Below, in pieces: positions 31,817 through 41,149 of a DNA stretch of 48,747 nucleotides. The first letter of the stretch is position 1; each line of letters begins with the position of its first letter. The DNA comes from CAYPPG01 sp964412555 (GTDB taxonomy: Bacteria; Hinthialibacterota; Hinthialibacteria; Hinthialibacterales; Hinthialibacteraceae), in contig CAYPPG010000057.1 in NCBI GenBank assembly GCA_964412555.1, forward strand, positions 1 through 48,747. The letters are read 5' to 3'. The notes under the pieces were generated by a model. That model did not search any database and was not told the DNA's origin. It saw only the letters and a list, made by a program, of their open reading frames with translations. The translations under genes and the position numbers were made by a program.

Positions 31817-34672
31817 TTATTTATATCGCTTGAATTGAAAATTGAAAGAGGGTTGATGGATGCGTAATTCCTGAATATTCCATACGAATAGATTGTCGCC
31901 CGGTCCGCTTGTCAAGAGATATTTTCCGTCCGGGGAAAAACGCACAAATCCTTGCTCAACATCCCGAATGGAAAAGTACAAGAGAATACGTCCGTCTCGG
32001 GTGTTCCCAATACCCGTTACCCCTTTGTTCGTAAAGGCGAAAAGTGGATCAGTTGGTGAAAAGTCAAAATCATCCACCATCGTTTGGAGTGAAAAGATAT
32101 GATTCTTGTCTCTTCGGTCCAGAAGGCGGAGGGATTGATAATCCGTATATAATATTTGATTTTCATCGGGTTCATGGAGAATCGACTTCCCTACAAAATA
32201 AATTGTGTAAGGTATTTCTTGAAATAAGGTATCGGAAACGATATCCCAGATCAAATCTCCGCATAGAATCCGTTTCCCGTCCGAGAAGAACTGCAAGCTG
32301 GATTGGTAGACATCGAGCCGCTTTGTCTCTTCCCCGTTTTGCACATCCCATAATCGGATGGTTTCGTCTTGGCCGGAAGATACGATGAGTTGATTATTTG
32401 GAGAAATATCCACGTCAAGCACCGCTGAAGAACCATCATATTTATTGAACTGCCGATAGTCGTGAGGACCGAATGTTTTATTCTTTTCACCCGTTGCGAC
32501 ATTCCAAAGATGGATATACCCCAAATGATCACCGGTGACGATGAATCGGCTGTCTTCGGAGAGAGTGGAACAGTATAGATATTCTTCAAGATCGATATAT
32601 CTTATTTGTCGTTCCGGTTCCAATTTCCATATTTGTGCCATGTGACCGCCGAGAGCGATTGCTTCGTCATTCGAAAGAAAGTCGATATTCACGAGATAGT
32701 TATGGATATTTAGGGAAAGTGCATGAACCGGTTGCTGTGGAAGACGATCCATCTTTGGGAAGACATCCTCCGGGTTGACAAAAGGTGTTTTCAGGTTTGT
32801 TTCCCAACGAATCGCCAAACCATCGTTTCCTGCGCTGAACAAATAAGAATTGTCCTTAGAGAACTGTAAAGATTGAATCTCATCGTTGTGGCCGATGAAG
32901 CGGGTGATTTCTTTGCCGGTTGCCAAATCCCCTATGGCGATCCAGTGAGAGTCAGGATGCAATCTATCGTGGAAAAAAGCGATGGCCAAATAGCGGCCGT
33001 CATGGGAAAGTGCAGATGTCATGAAATGAATCGAATAAGGTTCTTCACTTTTGAGCAGAATTTGGTTTGTTTCCGTTCTCCAATCCCACATCGATATTTC
33101 ATCACCATTGTGAAAAATCGCTTGATGGCCGTTGGGCAGCAAATGAAATTGCATGGTTCCGGAGTTTGGGATCTGTTCGGAAAAATGGATCATCTCTTGA
33201 GAATCTATATTCCATCCAACAAGACCGTCATGGAAGGCGAAAAGGATGGGTTGATCAAAATAGACGTTCCACAAACGCTGAACCGGTTGTGGGTGGATAT
33301 ACGATGGTGGGGATTGCAGTGGCTGACAAATACCAAAATGCGTATTCAAAAAACGGAATTTTTGAATCAATTTGCCATTGTTCACATCCCAGACAGCCGC
33401 CCAGGGAATCGAGTTGTTGGCAGTAAGGAGACGGTCTTCGGGTAGAAACTCGACATAATCGACACGAAAACCGGGACTGAATTCGTGCACCAATGAACCG
33501 TCGTCCAAATCATGAAGAACCGCTTGCATGTCATTTTTTACAAATATCCCGTATCGTCCATCCGGTGAAAGAGCGCCGGATTGAATGGGGCGAGAGGAGT
33601 ATTCCAATTCCATCTCGATTCGTCCGGATTGATCCAAAAGACGATGTTTTGATTTGGATGTCAATAGAATTGTTGATTGATCATGGCTTACATCTACTTG
33701 TTGGAGCTCTTCCATGAACGGCCCGTACGTTCGAAGAAGAAGGCCGGAAGGAATTTCGATTCGCTCAAGGGTATCGGTATTGTAGCGAACGAAAATGGAG
33801 TTGCCGTCTGCCGCAAAGCGGACTTGTGATATATCGGAATGCAATTGGATTACCGTTTGTTGGTAGGTTTGTGCATCACGAATTTGAACGGTGTTTCCGG
33901 CTGCAACTAGAAAGTGCTGATTGTCAAGTGAATAATCCAAAGAATAGTTACCTTCCGGTATTTGCACTTTAATTATTTGTTTGAATGGTTCGGTATTCCA
34001 GAGTTGCATGAAATTTCCAATTGAGAATTCCCAACTGATCAAGAGAAGATGCGAACCATCGGGAGAGAAAATTGCCGAGTGACTTTCAAATATATCATAC
34101 CCGTTGGTGACCTCCCATGTTTTCGTATCAAACGCCGGGATGAAGTGGGTTTGGTCACTGATTATTAATGTTTCCCCATCCGGCGAGAAGGTAGGATCAC
34201 CATTCCCATACATAAAGCGAGAATAAATTTCTTTTTCGGTTTCAAGATTCCACACCTTCAACGTATCGCTGCTTGTAGGGGTATACTCAAAGAAAGCGAG
34301 AGTATTTCCATCCGGTGACAAGTCCATACGCCGAGGGTAATCGCAGTATATGGGTAATTGCTTGATAAGAGTTCCTGACTCTATATCCCAAATGTTGGTT
34401 TCCTGGCGATTGACATCGACGATCCACTGTTGGTCGTTGTGGATAAATACTCCACCCAGCCACTCTTTTCTGGGAAAGACATGGATCGGTGTTCCTTGTT
34501 CCACATCCCAAAGGATTGTAACAGCGCCGCTGGTGACTACATATTCACCATTTTTACCAACATCGAAATCTTGGATTTTTCCATAGGAGTAATACGACAT
34601 CGGTGAAGAAGCAAGTATATTTTCCGATAAGAAACACAAGATCATGAATGGAATGAGGATATTTTTGCGCAT
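31817..34672 (-). CDS. large exported WD40-repeat protein
   Basis: This 951-residue protein has a signal peptide (1-22, ending near 'NILAS'). It is then built almost wholly of WD40 blades, enough for two propellers. The clearest blades are C-terminal: 'FIGHNDEIQSLQFSKDNSYL', 'FSAGNDGLAIRWE', 'AVLDVDISPNNQLIVSSGQD' and 'ETIRLWDVQNGEETKRLD'. There is no catalytic domain or membrane anchor besides the signal. WD40 propellers are binding platforms, and an exported one this size is probably a surface or periplasmic scaffold. The gene stands alone on the minus strand. A short hairpin element lies 49 bases before the ATG. Confidence 0.82.
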   Translation of the reverse strand: MRKNILIPFMILCFLSENILASSPMSYYSYGKIQDFDVGKNGEYVVTSGAVTILWDVEQGTPIHVFPRKEWLGGVFIHNDQQWIVDVNRQETNIWDIESGTLIKQLPIYCDYPRRMDLSPDGNTLAFFEYTPTSSDTLKVWNLETEKEIYSRFMYGNGDPTFSPDGETLIISDQTHFIPAFDTKTWEVTNGYDIFESHSAIFSPDGSHLLLISWEFSIGNFMQLWNTEPFKQIIKVQIPEGNYSLDYSLDNQHFLVAAGNTVQIRDAQTYQQTVIQLHSDISQVRFAADGNSIFVRYNTDTLERIEIPSGLLLRTYGPFMEELQQVDVSHDQSTILLTSKSKHRLLDQSGRIEMELEYSSRPIQSGALSPDGRYGIFVKNDMQAVLHDLDDGSLVHEFSPGFRVDYVEFLPEDRLLTANNSIPWAAVWDVNNGKLIQKFRFLNTHFGICQPLQSPPSYIHPQPVQRLWNVYFDQPILFAFHDGLVGWNIDSQEMIHFSEQIPNSGTMQFHLLPNGHQAIFHNGDEISMWDWRTETNQILLKSEEPYSIHFMTSALSHDGRYLAIAFFHDRLHPDSHWIAIGDLATGKEITRFIGHNDEIQSLQFSKDNSYLFSAGNDGLAIRWETNLKTPFVNPEDVFPKMDRLPQQPVHALSLNIHNYLVNIDFLSNDEAIALGGHMAQIWKLEPERQIRYIDLEEYLYCSTLSEDSRFIVTGDHLGYIHLWNVATGEKNKTFGPHDYRQFNKYDGSSAVLDVDISPNNQLIVSSGQDETIRLWDVQNGEETKRLDVYQSSLQFFSDGKRILCGDLIWDIVSDTLFQEIPYTIYFVGKSILHEPDENQILYTDYQSLRLLDRRDKNHIFSLQTMVDDFDFSPTDPLFAFTNKGVTGIGNTRDGRILLYFSIRDVEQGFVRFSPDGKYLLTSGPGDNLFVWNIQELRIHQPSFNFQFKRYK

Positions 34673-34721
34673 CGAGATAAGCTCTTTTTTGTGAGTTAAT
34701 CGTCACCCATTTTCTCGTCAT

Positions 34722-34745
34722 GGGTAGAGCAGGTGTCCCGCCTGC
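34722..34745 (-). repeat. GCAGGCGGG...CCTGC hairpin element upstream of the WD40 gene
   Basis: On the minus strand GCAGGCGGGACACCTGC is followed by TCTACCC, 49 bases before the ATG at 34672. It is the same element as at 13509 and 42602, in the same sense relative to its gene, with a compensated stem (GCAGG/CCTGC against GCAAG/CTTGC). Confidence 0.6.
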
Positions 34746-34832
34746 ATCGATAGAGTAAGTGAGACGCTAGCAATTTATAATATTATCTCAAATGGCGGAG
34801 AATGGCGACTAAAAAGTTGCTTAAAGGATTCT

Positions 34833-36818
34833 TTATCGGATGTGAGCGGTGTACTTATATTCAGTAATCACATCCTCCGAATGAAATTGTTTTTCTTCGC
34901 CAACATAATGCAGGGATAGTTCATCGGTTACGCGTCCCCGTTCCGGCTTTTTTGAGCTTTTATACCGAATTTGCAACGGTTGTTCCGATTCGATGATGAG
35001 TGCATCGTCAATGGTGATTCGTTTTGCTTCATTCGATTGAATGACTTTTCCGCTACAGGCCGGGATGATTTCTTCGACAGAATTAACGTTTAAATTCCGT
35101 TTCCCATTTTCATATACCCAGTGAGGATTGTTGAGAATCCCCAGCAAACCGGTGGCGATTTCTACTGTTTCCACCTCGCTTAACGCAACCAGTTTTTCTT
35201 TGACCGTCCAGCTGCCGTCCGCATTCGAGCCGTATTGCAAATAGGATCGAAATTGGTTTTCGCCGTGGTTCAATACCAGTTCGACATGGAAATTATTATC
35301 ATCATTTTTTACCGAAACGTTGTGAATGGATATGGGGAGTGGTTCCTTATCGCCTTTCAATCGAATCCAGCCGATACCGCTTCGCAAATGGGGGGATACG
35401 ATACGGTCCAGCCGGTTGGCGACAGTCTGCGCCATCACTTTTGCTCCCCAGCTGAATGTGTGAATCGCTTTGCCGGTGTGATTCATAATGATTTTGCCTG
35501 AATCGAGGCGGAGTACACCCTTTTTTTCGTTAAAACTGTCTTTTATCGGAGGTCCTAATTTGAGCGTGAGCCAGGCGAGAGAGAGAGAATAGAGGCGGTC
35601 GGTTTGAGTGGACGGGAAGAAATATTCTTCATCCAGGTATATGGCTGAGTGTTGGGGACGCGCTTGCATTTTTTCCTGCGTCGTGAAGGAGCGCATGGCC
35701 AATGTCCAGGCATCGGTGTCTTGTCCGAAAGTTGCCATCAATGTGTGTGGGAAAAACCAATCGGGATTGCGAAACAGACGCCAGTCCTGCCCGGAGGGAT
35801 ACACAAAGCCACCGTCAGGAAGGGAAAACCATTTAAGATTTTCGTAAATTCCATCGATGTTGTAGTACATCGCTTCCGGTTCTTTGCGGTGTGTCATGAT
35901 AAAGTCGAGGACACAGCTTAAGGTTAGTGAGAATGTCGTCATGTAATCCGGATGGACAAGGCGGTGATTTTCCAATGTGAAATCATTATAGATATTCGCT
36001 CCAGTGAAATGTTCGGAAACCGGTTTGCCATCAACAATTGTGTTCGAATTTTTATCGGCTGGCCGCAGGAAGGAAGACATCGCCCAACATTGGAATTCAT
36101 CTTCCCATTTCTCCCGCATCGGATCGTTGGGCATGAGAAGCGCTGCAACCGGAAAGATTTGTGCGTTCCAAGCGTTTTCTTCGGCTTTCGTGTCATTGCG
36201 GATTTGATGGGGGGGAGTTTGATCGACGAATCGTGAGGCTTCATGCTTCACCACACGCCGGATGCCTTCTTGGATGTCCTCGGGCAGTTCGTCCCAAAGC
36301 CACCACCCGGCCCGGCCCAACATGTGCGCCCAATGGGCGGACTGCCATGCGTCTCCCCACGGTTTGCCGTCACTGGTGGGGCGTGTGCCGGTGACATGGG
36401 TTGTGATCAAGTAACGCATCATCGGTAGGATGTTGAATTCGAACAGTTCGGTTTTATTCGCACGCATCGCCCGGTCATCATAGGGACCGAAGCGATAGAG
36501 AAACGAGAGACCGGCGACTGTTCCTGTATTTGGCCGAATCCAATGCTCGCCGCTTTTGCTCTCCGTCAAAAGGAGCAATTCCGAATCTTCTTTCCAGGGT
36601 TTGACTTGTTCAAGGAGATATTGTGCTTGTTTCATGAGGGAGGTATAAACCCGTTCGCTAATCTCGGCGCGAAAGCCGTCGGCATTTTCCAGGGGGATGG
36701 CGAAATGGAGCGGAAGAACATCGTTGGAAGAATTTTCCGATTCGGCGTAAAGGGGAGTGAACAATATACAAGACAGCATGATAAAAAAAGCAGTAGTCAT
36801 GGGATATATCGATTTCAT
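34833..36818 (-). CDS. exported protein, probable polysaccharide-active alpha/alpha-toroid
   Basis: I chose the ATG at 36818 because GGAGA lies nine bases upstream and the product then begins with a clean signal peptide ('FFIMLSCILFTPLYA', cleaved about residue 25). The frame is open to 36989, but that part runs through hairpin repeats. The 661-residue protein has a helical, Trp-rich N-terminal part ('WGDAWQSAHWAHMLGRAGWW', 'NDTKAEENAWNAQIFPVAAL') and a beta-rich C-terminal part. This layout is reminiscent of polysaccharide lyases and heparinase-like enzymes. I cannot name a family or identify catalytic residues with confidence. The sialidase, esterase-like and FG-GAP genes nearby fit a glycan-degrading neighbourhood. 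Confidence 0.6.
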   Translation of the reverse strand: MKSIYPMTTAFFIMLSCILFTPLYAESENSSNDVLPLHFAIPLENADGFRAEISERVYTSLMKQAQYLLEQVKPWKEDSELLLLTESKSGEHWIRPNTGTVAGLSFLYRFGPYDDRAMRANKTELFEFNILPMMRYLITTHVTGTRPTSDGKPWGDAWQSAHWAHMLGRAGWWLWDELPEDIQEGIRRVVKHEASRFVDQTPPHQIRNDTKAEENAWNAQIFPVAALLMPNDPMREKWEDEFQCWAMSSFLRPADKNSNTIVDGKPVSEHFTGANIYNDFTLENHRLVHPDYMTTFSLTLSCVLDFIMTHRKEPEAMYYNIDGIYENLKWFSLPDGGFVYPSGQDWRLFRNPDWFFPHTLMATFGQDTDAWTLAMRSFTTQEKMQARPQHSAIYLDEEYFFPSTQTDRLYSLSLAWLTLKLGPPIKDSFNEKKGVLRLDSGKIIMNHTGKAIHTFSWGAKVMAQTVANRLDRIVSPHLRSGIGWIRLKGDKEPLPISIHNVSVKNDDNNFHVELVLNHGENQFRSYLQYGSNADGSWTVKEKLVALSEVETVEIATGLLGILNNPHWVYENGKRNLNVNSVEEIIPACSGKVIQSNEAKRITIDDALIIESEQPLQIRYKSSKKPERGRVTDELSLHYVGEEKQFHSEDVITEYKYTAHIR

Positions 36819-36892
36819 GATAATATTCTCCATTATAGAATGAGTGTCCATTGTACCAATTTTTTTTCGGATTGTCGATTTGGTCGGAGCGC

Positions 36893-37009
36893 GGGCATCC
36901 TTGCCCGCCTTGGGTGCGAGTGAGTAATCGTGTGCGTAGAAAGTGCGGCCAGGGATGGCCGCGCCCCCAGCGGGTCGGAGCGCGGGCATCTTGCCCGCAT
37001 AAGTACGAG
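36893..37009. repeat. three GC-rich hairpins between divergent genes
   Basis: Two copies of a roughly 34-base repeat, GAGCGCGGGCAT(C)CTTGCCCGC plus a degenerate GTGCGAGT/GTACGAGT, occur near 36890-36925 and 36978-37011. Between them GCGGCCA-GGGA-TGGCCGC forms another hairpin (36945-36962). They lie between the starts of the genes at 36818 and 37065. Neither copy has a T-run. Confidence 0.7.
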
Positions 37010-37064
37010 TCAGTTAACTTGTATATAGGATACTATCGATCATCTAAGATTTGTGAGGTGAAAA

Positions 37065-38057
37065 ATGAATCAAATGAAACAATTTCTCGTTAGTTGCATT
37101 GCTTTCTCTCTTTCACTCCAATTTTCAGTCATACCTGGATTTGGTGAAGAAGAAAAGAATTCCCTTTGTACCATGAAGTACACCTCTCGTTCGAAAGAGG
37201 AAACGGTAGCCTGGCAACAAGAAGTTCGAAAGAAACTATTCCAACTCCTGCACATGGATGATCTGATCCTGGAAGAAAATCCTGTCCCGCTGGAACCAAA
37301 GGTGATATCTACAGAAGATAAAGGAAGCTATGTCTTTTCGGAGATGGAAATCCGCTCGACGGAAGGGCGCAACATGAAGATTATTCTTACGGTTCCGAAA
37401 TCGGATCAGGAATCGTATCCGGCAGTAGTGTGCATCCATGGGCATGGGGGGAACCGTAGGAGTGTGTATGATCCGGACTCAGTTTATAAGGGATTCGCGA
37501 CCGAACTGGCGAAACGGGATGTGGTCACGATCTCGACGGATGTTGGGCAACATGAGGTGTATGAAGAAGGGCGGACATTGATGGGGGAACGCTTGTGGGA
37601 TTGTATTCGATGTGTCGATGTGTTGGAGACGCTGCCGCGAGTCGACGAAGAACGTGTCGGCTGTGCCGGATTGTCACTGGGGGGAGAGATGGCAATGTGG
37701 TTGGGTGCGATGGATGAACGGGTGCATGCCGTGGTGAGTTCAGGCTTTTTGACATATATGGATCAAATGGAGCAGAATCACTGCATGTGTTGGAAATTCG
37801 AGGGTTTGCGCGAACTGGTGGATTTTCCGGATATCTATTCCCTTATCGCTCCCCGTCCGCTGCAATGCCAGAATGGTTTGAAGGAAGGACCGAAGATGTT
37901 CTATGTGCCGTTGGCCAAGAAAGCGATGGAAGAGATCAAGATCATTTATTCCGGTTTTGGTGTGCCGGAAAATGTGGAACTGGATGTGCATGAAGGGGGA
38001 CATGAAGTGGATTTGAAGGGATTGATGAGATTTTTTGGTAACTTTTTCGTATTATAA
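37065..38057 (+). CDS. exported alpha/beta hydrolase (dienelactone hydrolase / acetyl-xylan-esterase-like)
   Basis: This 330-residue hydrolase has a signal peptide (1-27). The fold signatures are the oxyanion loop 'CIHGHGG' (123-129), the nucleophile elbow Gly202-Leu-Ser204-Leu-Gly206, and the catalytic His313 in 'HEGGHEVD'. 'DIYSLIAPRPLQCQNG' (256-271) is the usual segment before the acid residue. It probably cleaves an ester on a carbohydrate or small molecule. GAGGTG precedes the ATG. A 3' fragment of a close copy lies at 41730-41980. Confidence 0.8.
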   Translation: MNQMKQFLVSCIAFSLSLQFSVIPGFGEEEKNSLCTMKYTSRSKEETVAWQQEVRKKLFQLLHMDDLILEENPVPLEPKVISTEDKGSYVFSEMEIRSTEGRNMKIILTVPKSDQESYPAVVCIHGHGGNRRSVYDPDSVYKGFATELAKRDVVTISTDVGQHEVYEEGRTLMGERLWDCIRCVDVLETLPRVDEERVGCAGLSLGGEMAMWLGAMDERVHAVVSSGFLTYMDQMEQNHCMCWKFEGLRELVDFPDIYSLIAPRPLQCQNGLKEGPKMFYVPLAKKAMEEIKIIYSGFGVPENVELDVHEGGHEVDLKGLMRFFGNFFVL

Positions 38058-38290
38058 TTTTTTCGGTGAGTTAGCACTACTCTTGCTCCGAAAGGGTAGG
38101 GCCATGTTTTCATAACGGATCAGACGATCCACGAAGAATACGTCACGGGAAAGGCTTTCTCCTATGGCGTATTTTTTTGTGTGTCTAATCATTCTCTCAT
38201 AAACAAAGGATACACTGGGGATGTCCATTGTATTACTCCATTTTTCTTTTGGGGAAAATCCAATTAAAGCAGAAAAAGAAAGGATTCAAC

Positions 38291-38878
38291 ATGGGAAGGA
38301 AAAACTCTGGTTTCACCTTGATTGAGCTCTTGATTGTTGTGGCCATTATTGGAATTTTGGCGGCCATCGCTGTCCCTAATTTTTTAAATGCGCAAATGAA
38401 AGCCAAAATCGCCCGGGTCCATAACGATCAACGGTCTGTCGCCACTGCTTTGGAACAATATTATTTGGATTGGAATTCTTATGTGGAAGATCATGATTAT
38501 CCGTCAGACCGAAGTCAACGAGGATTGTTTCGTTTAACCTCACCGGTGGCTTATCTATCGGAACTTCCAGTGGATCCATTTCCCAGCCAGCAATTTCGCA
38601 ATTATAACGAAGGCAACAAGCACTATGAATTCGGATCGGGAAATACACAAAGTCCTGGTACTCCCTGGCCGAATCAAGCCTATCTGATCATTTCTCCCGG
38701 GCCGGATTTGGACGAAGAAGTGAGTGGCAATGACGGATTTCCTTACGGGACCAATATCCGGAGTTTCGATATCAGCAACGGGCTAAACAGTGGAGGGGAC
38801 ATCGTTCGGATGGGGGGGAATCACTCAGCCGGTTTCTATCTGATCGATGGTAAGGCCTATGGTTCCCCTCGGCGATAA
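38291..38878 (+). CDS. type IV pilin-like / pseudopilin protein A
   Basis: This secreted pseudopilin is processed by a prepilin peptidase. I chose the ATG at 38291 (AAAGGA upstream) because it gives the short basic leader MGRKNSG before FTLIELLIVVAIIGILAAIA. Cleavage is expected after Gly7, and Glu at mature position 5 is present. The 195-residue protein has the N-terminal methylation helix, then 'AQMKAKIARVHNDQRSVATA', and a globular domain ending in 'GGNHSAGFYLIDGKAYGSPR'. No pilus machinery genes are nearby, which is usual for these multi-copy pseudopilins of candidate phyla. Confidence 0.88.
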   Translation: MGRKNSGFTLIELLIVVAIIGILAAIAVPNFLNAQMKAKIARVHNDQRSVATALEQYYLDWNSYVEDHDYPSDRSQRGLFRLTSPVAYLSELPVDPFPSQQFRNYNEGNKHYEFGSGNTQSPGTPWPNQAYLIISPGPDLDEEVSGNDGFPYGTNIRSFDISNGLNSGGDIVRMGGNHSAGFYLIDGKAYGSPRR

Positions 38879-39039
38879 TGACTAGCGATCATGATCATGC
38901 ATTCTCTTCTTAATGAAAATGAAACTCATCTTTAATGCAAGTATTACAATTTATTAATGAATCTCCAATCTTCGGAAGATAGGGTTTCACATGCTTCCTT
39001 TTGGAAGACATATTTCTAGGAAAGGATTCTTGTGTAACT

Positions 39040-40008
39040 ATGAATTTGGAAAAAGTGTTTCATAGTGGCTTAGTTTGCTTTGTTCTATTGACAGCGCTTT
39101 GCGCGATGGGGCAGCAAACGGTGAATGTGAGTCCCGGCGATGATTTGATGGCCGCAGTCAACCAGGCTGGGGCCGGGGGTACAGTTATTTTCGCCCCGGG
39201 GATTTACAACCTTCAACCGAATAATCCCACCAGCGATAAGGGAATCGTGATCAGCCCGGAATTGGAAGGGATTACCTTGCAAGGCGCTGGGATTGGCTTT
39301 GATCCTGCAACGGCCTCCATCATCGATGGTGACGCTGCCTTCTTAGGAACTGCGTTTCGGGTTGATGCAAATGACGTAGTTGTGGAAAATTTTACAGTCG
39401 CAAATTTCTGGGATGAAGCGCTCGAAGTGGAAGATGCTTCCAACGTGGAATTTCGAAACGTTTGGGCGATTGCCTGTAAACTCGGAATTCAAACCGAAGG
39501 CGCCGCTGGCTTGTTTACAGAGGATGGCGATTTCTCTCAATGGGTTCGGGCGGTCAACTGTGTTTTCGCAAAAGGCGCTGATGTTATCGAAGCGCGTGAT
39601 AATAGCTTGCTGGCTTTGATTAACTGTGATATTCGTGATGCAGCCAGTGATCTATTAGAACCGGATGAAAGCGCTCATATTTATCTTCGGAACTGTATTA
39701 TTGACAAAGGACTTGGTTCCAATGATTTAGATACCGATGGCGCTTCACTGATTACCATTGATCATTGTGTATTTTATGGGCCGAAAGTCGATGTCGCGGC
39801 AGATATTACTGCAGAATTTGATTTGGGTGGTGGAGCACTTTTGGACGATGTCAGTGTTTTAGCGGATCCAATGTACGTGAACGGCGCTTTCAATTCCGCC
39901 ATCGATGAATACGATTTTCATCTGAAACCCGGATCACCGGCTTTGACAGCTGGTTTGGATCTTGATGGGAATGTGACGTATGCCGGTTCCGCTGGTCCTG
40001 CGCAGTAA
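39040..40008 (+). CDS. exported right-handed beta-helix protein A
   Basis: The start at 39040 gives a 322-residue product with a signal peptide ending near 'LCAMG-QQ'. The frame is open to a TTG at 39001, without benefit. The mature part opens 'TVNVSPGDDLMAAVNQAGAG', continues with repeated short strands typical of a parallel beta-helix ('VVVENFTVANFWDEALEVED', 'ALINCDIRDAASDLLEPDES') and closes with 'DYDFHLKPGSPALTAG', a common ending of such proteins. No catalytic residues are evident. The neighbour at 40040 is a paralog 31 bases downstream, so the two are probably co-transcribed. Confidence 0.78.
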   Translation: MNLEKVFHSGLVCFVLLTALCAMGQQTVNVSPGDDLMAAVNQAGAGGTVIFAPGIYNLQPNNPTSDKGIVISPELEGITLQGAGIGFDPATASIIDGDAAFLGTAFRVDANDVVVENFTVANFWDEALEVEDASNVEFRNVWAIACKLGIQTEGAAGLFTEDGDFSQWVRAVNCVFAKGADVIEARDNSLLALINCDIRDAASDLLEPDESAHIYLRNCIIDKGLGSNDLDTDGASLITIDHCVFYGPKVDVAADITAEFDLGGGALLDDVSVLADPMYVNGAFNSAIDEYDFHLKPGSPALTAGLDLDGNVTYAGSAGPAQ

Positions 40009-40039
40009 TTGCGCTTGTATAACACTAGGATAGGAGAAA

Positions 40040-41053
40040 ATGAAAATGATGCGAAATTCAGCCATATATTTCCTTACAGCCATTCTTGTAAGCCAAGTCA
40101 CTTGGGGGCAGCAGGTTGTGAACATTGCCCCGGGTGATGATGTAACTACCATTCTGAGCACGGTAACGGAATCGAACAGTATTGTCAATTTTGAAGCGGG
40201 ATTGTATAAAGTGACTCCTACATTGGATGGTTCCAATTATTTGTTCAATATTCCGGAAGGAACAATTGTTCGAGGAGCCGGCAGTGGTTTGGATCCGGAA
40301 ACGGCCACGATACTTGATTTGCAGTATTCGTTTTCGGTCGGTTTTCGTATTGGCGCATTTGATGCAGTGGTTGAAGATTTGACGATCATGAGAACGACAG
40401 GACACATTATTCAAGCCGAACCCACTGACTTGATCACATTTAACAATGTGTGGCTCTTGAAATGTTTCGACGAATTGATCGAGATCACCGGTGTATTGGA
40501 TTTCAATTTCAACCATTGTGTCTTTGGGTATGATGGTGACGAATTGATTAAGGCCGAAGGTGGAGGAACCTCGATCATGCGGTTTGAGCAGTGTGATTTC
40601 TTTTGTTCGGTCGTGAATTATGTGGAAGCAGAAGCCGGTTCTGAATTGCTCTTTCTCAACAGTATTTTTTATACTGGTGGTGGCAGGGCATCCGATAATT
40701 TTGAGAATGAAAACGGCTTGATCATGGTTCGCAATTCGATTGTGTTTGACGCTGTGGAAGATACCCGTGAGAGTGAATATCCTCATCCAAACGATGGAGG
40801 GATGACGGTGATCGGCACCAATGGCGAGCTAACCATTGATGATTCAGACATTGGTGAAGACCCGATGTATGTTACGCCTCCGGGAATGGGGTATGCGTTC
40901 AATTCCATCGATCTGCATCTGCGGGAAGGTTCACCGGCTTTGACCGTTGGCAGTACCAGTTTTGATGATTTGGGCAATGCAACGGGTGATCCGACTTGGG
41001 CGGGTTCCCAAGGGCTTGCTCCGGCGGATACACCCAACTGGGCGGTTTATTAA
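40040..41053 (+). CDS. exported right-handed beta-helix protein B
   Basis: This 337-residue paralog of the preceding gene has a signal peptide to about residue 23 ('SQVTWG-QQ'). It shares the opening ('VVNIAPGDDVTTILSTVTES'), the 'GAGSGLDPETATI' block (GAGIGFDPATASI in paralog A) and the closing 'IDLHLREGSPALTVG'. The two have diverged strongly elsewhere, so the duplication is old. AGGAGAAA precedes the ATG and an intrinsic terminator follows. Confidence 0.8.
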   Translation: MKMMRNSAIYFLTAILVSQVTWGQQVVNIAPGDDVTTILSTVTESNSIVNFEAGLYKVTPTLDGSNYLFNIPEGTIVRGAGSGLDPETATILDLQYSFSVGFRIGAFDAVVEDLTIMRTTGHIIQAEPTDLITFNNVWLLKCFDELIEITGVLDFNFNHCVFGYDGDELIKAEGGGTSIMRFEQCDFFCSVVNYVEAEAGSELLFLNSIFYTGGGRASDNFENENGLIMVRNSIVFDAVEDTRESEYPHPNDGGMTVIGTNGELTIDDSDIGEDPMYVTPPGMGYAFNSIDLHLREGSPALTVGSTSFDDLGNATGDPTWAGSQGLAPADTPNWAVY

Positions 41054-41076
41054 GTGCCTTTATCTACTCTGAAAGT

Positions 41077-41108
41077 AAAAGAGCCGGTTGCATGACCGGC
41101 TCTTTTTT
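41077..41108 (+). terminator. rho-independent terminator after beta-helix protein B
   Basis: AAAAGAGCCGGT (41077-41088) and ACCGGCTCTTTT (41095-41106) pair perfectly around TGCATG, and the T-run continues to 41108. Confidence 0.9.
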
Positions 41109-41149
41109 CGTCAGTAGCAAAGAGGAAATGGAGTAGGAGGTACTTTCCT

